Origin: Agapanthus africanus
Taxonomy: Eukaryota; Streptophyta; Magnoliopsida; Asparagales; Amaryllidaceae
Direction of reading: 5' to 3'
Length of the DNA: 64,000 nucleotides
NCBI GenBank assembly: GCA_030015575.1
Contig: JASDDO010000001.1
Span: 140,387,988 to 140,451,987, forward strand
The notes under the pieces are model-generated. The model worked only from the letters and a program-made list of their open reading frames with translations. It was not told where the DNA came from and searched no databases. Shown one piece after another: positions 56,948 through 64,000 of the stretch; within the stretch, counting starts at the first letter, position 1; each line of letters starts with the position of its first letter. A program made the translations under genes and the position numbers.

Positions 56948-57618
56948 CTCTGCCTACTTTTACCTCGTTGAAGACTCGCATTCTCATGTCGTCTGGCCCT
57001 TATGCGCTGCGTGCATCCGAACGTATGGCCAAGTTGAGTCTTCACTCTTTGTTAGCGCTGATCGAAGATCTTCATGTTGGTAGCTCACTCACAGCCGAAG
57101 AATTTGCTGCCGAAGCAAACGGTTCTCTCCCCTTTCTTGCTATTTATCACAGTGAAGTGTTTGTGCAAGTCTGGGTCGAATTTTGTCGTCGAGTGGAGGC
57201 TTGCTTGTATAGTCTTGAATGCGCGCGCCTTCCTTCGGAGGTGGTGGCTGCGAAGACAAGCTTGTAGGGACTGATTAAGCGATATGCCGCTAATACGCTT
57301 ACCTGTGAAAAGAGGCTTCGCTGAAAGTTCTCAGAGAGGAGACTGGCTTCAACCGCGCTCGGGGAGCTTCAAGCCGAACTTACAGCTAAGACCACCCACG
57401 CATATGAACTTTGGCAGGAGCTTCAAGCCGCAATCAAGAATGTGGTGGCTGTTGATAAAGCTGTTACCTTTACCCGCACGATGGTTGACACTCATAAAGC
57501 TATTGAGCAGGAGCTTGAAGGCCGGCTTGCCTCGCATCAGGCCCAACAGTCGGAAGCGGAGGCCCGTCTCCCAGCCATAGTCAATTTTGAAGCAGAGACC
57601 CAAGAAAGGATGAACTGA

Positions 57619-57896
57619 TGAACCTTTTGAATCATCCACCAGCTTGAAGAATTGTATATTTTTTTATATATTTTTTATTCTTCTTTTGTACATACTCCTA
57701 AATAAGAGTATTTTTTGCTCGTTTCATAAATTGTACTTTGTATTCATTTTGATGCATAAATAAAAGACATATTTTTCTTCATGATGATGTGTCCCTTTTA
57801 GTAAGTGCATTTTGTGGACAATCTATTTTGATTTCCTTATAGGACAACGATGTCTTAGGAGCCAGGTTAAGATCTGCCTCCTAAGGCTTTTCAACT
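57619..57896 (+). other. AT-rich PMD 3' flank
   Basis: No ORF. Plant-type polyadenylation signals (AATAAA at 57759, several TTGTA/TTTGTA stretches) make it a plausible 3' UTR end. Confidence 0.45.
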
Positions 57897-58066
57897 TTAT
57901 GAGCCGTGAGGGTTTCATAAAGAATTTTCTCCTTGCAGGTCGAGAGGATCTCGTAGGTGTAATTTCTCTTTAGGAATCGTGAGGATTCCAAAGTGCGTTT
58001 TCTCTTATAAGTCGTAAGGATCTTACAAGAGAGTTTTCTTCCTTACGGGTCGAGAGGACCCGTAAG
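57897..58066 (+). repeat. Hairpin-chain block 3
   Basis: Five hairpins in a row: TTATGAG/TTTCATAA type (57897-57920), one near 57940, CTTTAGGAATC/GATTCCAAAG (57968-57993), CTTATAAG/CTTACAAG (about 58008-58030), and CTTACGGGTC-GAGAG-GACCCGTAAG, perfect (58042-58066). The loop core is TCG(T/A)(A/G)AGGA. Confidence 0.75.
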
Positions 58067-58089
58067 TGATTGATGGGGTTGACATTATC

Positions 58090-61000
58090 CGCATTTCACG
58101 GAGTCGGGGGTTGCTCTGGGCATTTCCCATGGGGTTGACATTGACTCTAGCCATGTTCCACGGGACCAGGATTTGCTCTGGATGTTTCACACGGGGTCAG
58201 GATTGACACAACCGTGTTCTGCGAGGACCAGGATCCGGTCTGGATGTTTCCCACGGGGTCAGGATTGACATAGGCCGTTTTCCACGTGACCAGGAATTTG
58301 CTCTGGATGCTTCCCACGGGGTCATAGCCGTGTTCTGCGAGGACCAGGCTCCGCTCTGGACGTTTCCCACGGGGTCAGGATTGACATAAGCCGCGATCCA
58401 CGTGACCAGGAATTTGCTCTGGATGCTTCCCACGGGGTCTGATTGACATAGCCGTGTTCTGCGAGGACCAGGATCTACTCTGGATGTTTCCCACGGGGTC
58501 AGGATTGACATAGGCCGTATTCCACGTGACCAGGAATTTGCTCTGGATGCTTCCCACAGGTCATAGCCGTGTTCTGCGAGGAACAGGCTTCGCTCTGGAC
58601 GTTTCCCATGGGGTCAGGATTGACATAAGCCGCGTTCCACGAAACCAGGAATTTGCTTTGGATGCTTCCCACGGGGTCTGATTGACATAGCCGTGCTGTG
58701 CGAGGACCAGGCTCCGCTGTGGACATTTCCCACGGGGTCAGGATTGACATAAGCCGCGTTTCACGTGATCAGGAATTTGCTCTGGATGCTTCCCACGGGG
58801 TCATAGCCGTGTTCTGCGAGGACCAGGATCTGCTCTGGACGTTTCCCACGGGGTCAGGATTGACATAGGCCGTGTTCCACGTGACCAGGAATTTGCTCTG
58901 GATGCTTCCCATGGGGTCTGATTGATATAGCCGTGTTCTGTGAGGACCAGACTCCGCTCTAGACGTTTCCCACGGGGTTAGGATTGACATAGGCCGTGTT
59001 CTACGTGACCAGGAATTTGCTCTGGATGCTTCCCACGGGGTCATAGCCGTGTTTTGCGAGGACCAGGCTCCGCTCTGGACGTTTCCCATGGGGTCAGGAT
59101 TGACATAAGCCGCGTTCCACGAAACCAGGAATTTGCTCTGGAAGCTTCCCACGGAGTCTGATTGACACAGCCGTGTTCTGCGAGGACCACGCTCCGCTCT
59201 GGACGTTTCCTACGGGGTTAGGATTGACATAAGACGCGTTCCACAAAACCAGGAATTTTCTCTGGATGCTTCCCACGGGGTTTGATCGACATAGCCGTGT
59301 TCTGCGAGGACCAGGCTCTGCTCTGGAAGTTTCCCACGGTGTCAGGATTGACATAAGCCGCGTTCCACATGACCGGGAATTTGCTCTGGATGCTTCCTAC
59401 GGGGTCTGATTGACATAGCCGTGTTCTACGAGGACCAGACTCCGCTCTGGACGTTTCCCACGGGGTCAGGATTGACATAAGCCGCGTTCCATGAAACCAG
59501 GAATTTGCTTTGGATGCTTCCCATGGGGTCTGATTGACATAGCCGTGTTCTGCGAGGACCAGGCTCCGCTCTGGACGTTTCCCACGGGATCAGGATTGAC
59601 ATAAGCCGCGTTCCACGTGACCGGGAATTTGCTCTGGATGCTTCCCACGGGGTCTGATTGACATAGCCGTGTTCTGCGAGGACCAGGCTCCGCTCTGGAC
59701 GTTTCCCACGGGGTCAGGATTGATATAAGCCGCGTTCCACGAAACCAGGAATTTGCTCTGGATGCTTCCTACGGGGTCTGATTGACATAGCCGTATTCTG
59801 CGAGGACCAGGCTCCGCTCTGGACGTTTCCCACGGGTCAGGATTGACATAGGCCATGTTCCACGTGACCAGGAATTTGCTCTGGATGCTTCCCATGGGGT
59901 TATAGTCGTGTTCTGTGAGGACCAGGCTCCGCTCTGGACGTTTCCCACGGGGTCAGGATTGACATAGGCCATGTTCCACGTGACCAGGAATTTGCTCTGG
60001 ATGCTTCCCACGGGGTCTGATTGACATAGCCATGTTCTGCGAGGACCAGGCTCCGCTCTGGACGTTTCCCACGGGGTCAGGATTGACATAAGTCGTGTTC
60101 CACGAAACTGGGAATTTACTTTGGATGCTTCCCACGGGGTCTGATTGACATGGCCGTGTTCTGCGAGGACCAGGCTCCGCTCTATACGTTTCCCACGGGG
60201 TCAGGATTGACATAAGCCGCGTTCCACATGACCAGGAATTTGCTCTGGATGCTTCCCATGGGGTCTGATTGACATAGCCGTGTTCTGCGAAGACCAAGCT
60301 CCGCTCTGGACGTTTCCCACGGGGTCAGGATTGACATAAGCCGCGTTCCACGAAACTAGGAATTTGCTCTGGATGCTTCCCACGGGGTCTGATTGACATA
60401 GCCGTGTTCTGCGAGGACCAGGCTCCGCTCTGGACGTTTCCCACGGGGTCAGGATTGAAATAAGCTGTATTCTACGTGACCAGTATTTTGCTCTGGATGC
60501 TTCCCACGGGGTCATAGCCGTGTTCTGTGAGGACCAGGATCCACTCAGGACGTTTCCTACGGGGTCAGGATTGACATAAGCCGCGTTCCACGTGACCAGG
60601 AATTTGCTCTGGATGCTTCCCACGGGGTCATAGCCGTGTTCTGCGAGGACCAGGCTCCGCTCTGGACGTTTCCCACGGGGTCAAGATTGACATAAGCCGC
60701 GTTCCACGTGACCAGGAATTTTCTCTGGATGCTTCCCACGGGGTCTGATTGACATAGCCGTGTTCTGCGAGGACCAGGCTCCGCTCTGTACGTTTCCCAC
60801 GAGGTCAGGATTGACATAAGCCGCGTTCTACATGACCAGGAATTTGCTCTGGATGCTTCCCACGGGGTCATAGCCGTGTTCTGTGAAGACCAGGATCCAC
60901 TCTGGACGTTTCCCACGGGGTCAGGATTGACATAGGCCGTGTTCCACGTGACCAGGAATTTGCTCTGGATTCTTCCCACGGGGTCTGATTGATATAGCCG

Positions 61001-61553
61001 TATTCTACGAGGACTAGGCTCCGCTCTGGACGTTTCCTACGGGGTCAGGATTGACATATGCCGCGTTCCATATGACCAGGGATTTTCTCTGGATGCTTCC
61101 CATGGGGTCATAGCCATGTTCTGCAGGGACTAGGATCCGCTCTGGACGTTTCCCACGGGGTCAGGATTGATATAAGCCACATTCCACGTGACTAGGAATT
61201 TGCTCTGGATGCTTCCCACGGGGTCATAGCCATGTTCTGCGAGGACCAGGCTCCGCTCTGGACGTTTCCCACATGGTTAGGATTGACATAAGCCGCGTTC
61301 CACGTGACCAGGTATTTGCTCTGGATGCTTCCCACGGGGTCTGATTGACATAGCCGTGTTCTGCGAGGACCAGGCTCTGCTCTGGACGTTTCCCACGGGG
61401 TCAGGATTGACATAAGCCGCGTTCCACGTGATCAGGAATTTGCTCTGGATGCTTCCCACGGGGTCATAACCGTGTTCTGCGAGGACCAGGATCTGCTCTG
61501 GACGTTTCCCATGGGGTCAGGATTGACATAGGCTGTGTTTCACGTGACCAGGA
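58090..61553. repeat. Dimeric satellite, about 28 copies of a 114-124-bp unit
   Basis: Unit A (about 63 bp) has CACGGGGTCAGGATTGACAT, AAGCCGCGTTCCACGTGACC and GAATTTGCTCTGGATG. Unit B (about 61 bp, or about 51 without the CTGATTGAC piece) has CACGGGGTCTGATTGACATA, GCCGTGTTCTGCGAGGACC and GGCTCCGCTCTGGACG. A and B are homologous and alternate. Minus-strand open frames through it are side effects of the repeat. Confidence 0.92.
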
Positions 61554-62209
61554 AATGTTGACTCTCGGTTGTTTGTGCATCGTCGAGTCATGGAACTGGG
61601 GATTTTGCCCCAGCTCCGATTTGTTGATGTCGTGTCTGTTGAAATGAGACGGATATTGAGATGATCTCCAGGCTGCCTGTGAACCATTGAAATTTGGCTT
61701 CTTCTTCCGATGGAGCCTGGGGAGGGAAAGTGTGATTCCCTCTCTGTTTGCGCCCCTGGATTGTATATAAAGATTGTTGTGATATCATCTGTAGGGCATA
61801 AATTTCATTTTTTTTATTTCTTTCTGCGATGCTTTATCATTTCAGCTTTTATATCGCGAAGGTCGCGATTGCCCAATCATTTCGGCTATTTTTCGCGGTG
61901 CCCAATCATTTCGGCTATTTGTTTTATTTTTACTCGCTGCTTTTTATTGCGAGTTGCCTAATCATTTCGGCTATTTTTGTATGCATACATTTTTACTTGC
62001 TGATTTTGTTGCAAGTTGCCCCATCATTTCGGCTATTTCGTATGCATGTGTGGCTCGCTGGCTTTTTTGTTGCAAGCTTGGAATTAGACACCGATTTCAG
62101 CATCAGTACCGCTAGAACTGGGATATTTCCAGGAGCGAATCATCATTTGCCTCTGTCGATGTCGCACAAAGGTGGCTTAGCAAACAGGGTTAGGATCCTG
62201 TCGATTAAG
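61554..62209 (-). other. Right Gypsy 3' region, simple repeats
   Basis: Non-coding. 61835-62040 has reversed GCCGAAATGATGGGGCAA-type repeats and 62090-62160 has one reversed copy of the 33885 repeat family. Both link this element to the gag-only Gypsy. Confidence 0.6.
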
Positions 62210-62390
62210 GCTTTTGACTCCATGGGCCGTAAGGGTGTCATAAAGGTATTTCTCCCTGCGAGTCGTGAGGATCTCGTAGGTGCATTTTCTCCTTAGGAAT
62301 CATGAGGACTCCTAAGTGTATGGCTTCTCGTAAGTCGTAAGGATCTCACAAGAGTATTTTCTCCTTCTAAGTCGAGAGGACTTACAAGGG
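62210..62390. repeat. Hairpin-chain block 2
   Basis: CCTGCGAG/CTCGTAGG around TCGTGAGGAT (62255-62280), CTTAGGA/TCCTAAG (62292-62316), and further units near 62325 and 62370 with TAAGTCGAGAGGACTTA. Confidence 0.72.
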
Positions 62391-62568
62391 CTGTTCACCA
62401 TGTAGACATATCCCTAGTCACGGATGGGACTTTGTTAGGAAAATGTTTATTCGCGCCCGTGGATTGTATACAAGGGTCAGTATTGAGCCGCTTGTAGGGC
62501 AGCATTGGAGGTTGTGGTGGCCGCTTAAGAACAGGTTCAGATCCCTGTAGCTTAAGACTTTTGAATCT
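62391..62568 (-). other. Right Gypsy 3' region between hairpin chains
   Basis: Non-coding. It contains CCCGTGGATTGTATAC (62458-62473), the reverse of the GTATACAATCCACGGG block seen at 34318 and 47470. Confidence 0.5.
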
Positions 62569-62740
62569 TATGAGCCGTGAGTGTCTCATAAGAGGGTTCT
62601 CCTTACGAGTCGTAAGGATCTCATAAGTGTAATTTCTCCTTAGGAATCGTAGGGATCCCTAAGTGTGTTTCTCCCTTGTGAGTCATAAGGATCTCACGCA
62701 GGTGGTTTCTCCTCACAAGGTCGAGAGGACCTTGCAAGTG
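62569..62740. repeat. Hairpin-chain block 1
   Basis: CTTATGAG/CTCATAAG, TTACGAGTCGTAA, TTAGGAATC/GATCCCTAA and CAAGGTC-GAGAG-GACCTTG follow one another about 35-38 bp apart, separated by TTCTCC. Confidence 0.75.
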
Positions 62741-63106
62741 TCTTTTAACGAGGTTGCGCCCTTTCGGGTTTTCACAAAAACTCACCGGTAGCCCGCTGTT
62801 TTTACTCACGGAGCCCTTTCGGGTTTTCATCCGTAGCCATTTCATTTCTTATGGACATACCGTTTTCTTTTTATTTATTTATTATTTTTTTTATTTTATT
62901 ATTTTTTTGTGTCAGCCTTGGGATACTGCAGTCCACAGTAGTTTATCGACGTCTCGGTCAACAACCAGTTTTAGGACATAGTGGTCCATTGTTAGTTTAA
63001 GGACGTTTCGGTCCGATAGCCGGCTACTACTTATAGAGTTTGGGCTCAGGAAGATAGCGAGCGGACATAGTCGTCGTCGTCTATCGTTGACCTAAGCCGT
63101 GACTCA
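62741..63106 (-). other. Right Gypsy sequence just after pol
   Basis: Non-coding. Two spaced palindromes GGAC-N6-GTCC (62974-62987 and 63001-63014) are homologous to the LTR array. CGGAGCCCTTTCGGGTTTTC (62810-62829) matches the reverse of 34445-34464. Confidence 0.6.
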
Positions 63107-64000
63107 TCAGGCATAGTATTTCTTTAGGAAGCGACCGTTTATTGGCCTGAAAGGTCTTTCACCATTCATGTCCATGAGTAGGTAGGCTCCACCCTGGTAA
63201 ACTTTGTCTATGATATACGAGCCTTCATAGTTCGGCTCGAATTTCCCCCGTTTGGCACGGTTAGGGATCATAGGTCTTTTGACCACTAGAACGAGTTCGC
63301 CTTGGCGGAATGTTCTCGGCCTGGTCAATCTTTCATATGAGCGCGTCATCTTTGCTTTATAAGCCTCCAGATTTTGTTGCGCCATGAGTCGGGTTTCATC
63401 AAGGGCGTCGAGCTCCTCAAGCCGAAGGTGAGCATTTTCTTCGTCTGTTAGCTCATAGTGAACCGCCACTCGTAGAGAGGGTAACTCTATCTCGAGAGGG
63501 AGTACCGCTTCTGTGCCAAATACCAATGCGTACGGTGTTGTGTTCATGGCAGTTTTGAACGTAGTGCGATATGCCCCGAGAGCTTCATGCTGTTTCTCGT
63601 GCCAGTCCTTCTTATTTCGAGACACCGTCTTTTTCATGATCTTTGTCAAGGTCTTATTGAAAGCCTTAGCTAGACCGTTAGCTCAAGGATTATAGACTGA
63701 AGAGTATCTCCAGTCTATGTTATGTTGTTGTGCGAAGCGGCTGATCTTGTGGCTTCTGTAGGCTGGCCCGTTATCGGAGATGATCTGTCGCGGAGTTCCA
63801 AACCGATAAGTGATGCACGTCTTGAAGAAATGGAGGATATTCTCCATCTTCACTTCCCACAGCGGTATTGCTTCTGCCCATTTGGAGAAGTAATCAGTCG
63901 TCGCCAAAATGAATCGATGTCCTCTGGACGATGCTGGTTCGATGGGGCCGATTATGTCAGTTCCCCACATCTCAAATGGCCAGCTAGCCACCGTTGGATG
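63107..64000 (-). pseudogene. pol: Gypsy pol, integrase end (partial, inactive)
   Basis: Minus-strand frame entering at 64000 and ending at TAG 63109-63107. It reads the integrase core from WGTDIIGPIEPASS (first Asp) through IISDNGPAYRSHKISRFAQQ (second Asp) to NP-stop-ANGLAKAFNKTLTK, where the catalytic Glu is Lys (codon 63667-63665) and a TGA stands at 63685-63683. The C-terminal part (AYRTTFKTAMNTTPYALVFG, GELVLVVKRPMIPNRAKRG, FEPNYEGSYIIDKVYQGGAY) is the GPF/GPY-type module region of Ty3/Gypsy integrases and resembles the Tat lineage. Integrase would insert element cDNA in the nucleus. Only the end of pol is in the window. Confidence 0.88.

Larger units (their letters stand above)
53019..57618 (+). 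pseudogene. Antisense PMD gene, right copy (intron-bearing, decayed)
   Basis: Start ATG 53019 matches the left copy start. The N-terminal half (53019-55130) is a plant mobile domain with runs GVFGIHKRPSFYDRC, PGIDEETFFLGFLG and TFTDKILTVGQES-like sequence. A KKKK basic stretch near 55110 and Ala/Pro/Val-rich low complexity follow. The last exon (57300-57618) is a predicted coiled coil (LGELQAELTAKTTHAYELWQ). Damage: a 10-bp deletion near 53205, TAG 53423-53425, frameshifts near 53860 and 54650, TAA near 55122, and TGA-type stops later. Five GT-AG introns are seen. It is convergent with Gypsy pol (ends 63107), placing it antisense between pol and the 3' LTR. Extra antisense ORFs and PMD domains are both known from plant Gypsy elements; its role is not known. 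Confidence 0.78.

Noticed and set aside
58197..61459. Many minus-strand frames of 60-140 codons with a similar protein repeat
   Set aside because: They follow the tandem satellite, break at every indel and have no start or end logic.
58090..61553. CRISPR-like regular repeat array
   Set aside because: Units are contiguous with no unique spacers, and the context is a plant retrotransposon.

Overview
This window is plant nuclear DNA made almost entirely of nested, decayed LTR retrotransposons. I found no convincing host gene, tRNA or rRNA. The plant assignment rests on Ty1/Copia elements with initiator-Met-type primer sites, Ty3/Gypsy elements with Tat-like gag and integrase, a chromovirus-type LTR, and a plant mobile domain (PMD) gene. 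Lineage names are from motif recognition, not database searches.

Layout, left half. An old Gypsy element (sense +, pol outside the window) supplies an antisense, intron-bearing PMD gene (13808 down to 1) and a broken 3' LTR (about 13931 to 47805). Five later insertions sit inside it: Copia E1 (2548-12474, TSD TCGAC) in the PMD gene; a 4.2-kb chromovirus-type solo LTR (14792-18964, TSD GCAGC/GCAAC); a gag-only Gypsy element (19388-39784, TSD GCGGG/GTGGG); Copia E3 (40541-46372, TSD GCTCC); and a truncated chromovirus-type LTR (47806-49720). The gag-only element itself holds Copia E2 (21319-31706, TSD GTATC) and an inverted Copia solo LTR (37547-39742, TSD CGCGT/TGTGT).

Layout, right half. After a 392-bp fold-back element (49733-50124) comes a second Gypsy copy of the same family on the minus strand: 3' LTR (about 50400-52893), antisense PMD gene on + (53019-57618), a 3.5-kb dimeric satellite (58090-61553), hairpin-rich 3' sequence, and the end of pol with integrase (64000-63107).

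Working logic. The PMD gene runs antisense to its Gypsy host, probably from a promoter in the 3' LTR, so its introns would not be spliced from the element's own genomic RNA. The three Copia elements have similar LTR pairs but ruined coding regions, which suggests they were mobilised in trans. The most unusual signals are structural: a 25-bp-period array of spaced palindromes RGAC-N6-GTCY in the Gypsy LTR, chains of small hairpins with changing stems in Gypsy 3' regions and LTR leaders, and a triple-hairpin module with compensatory changes in all three Copia leaders.
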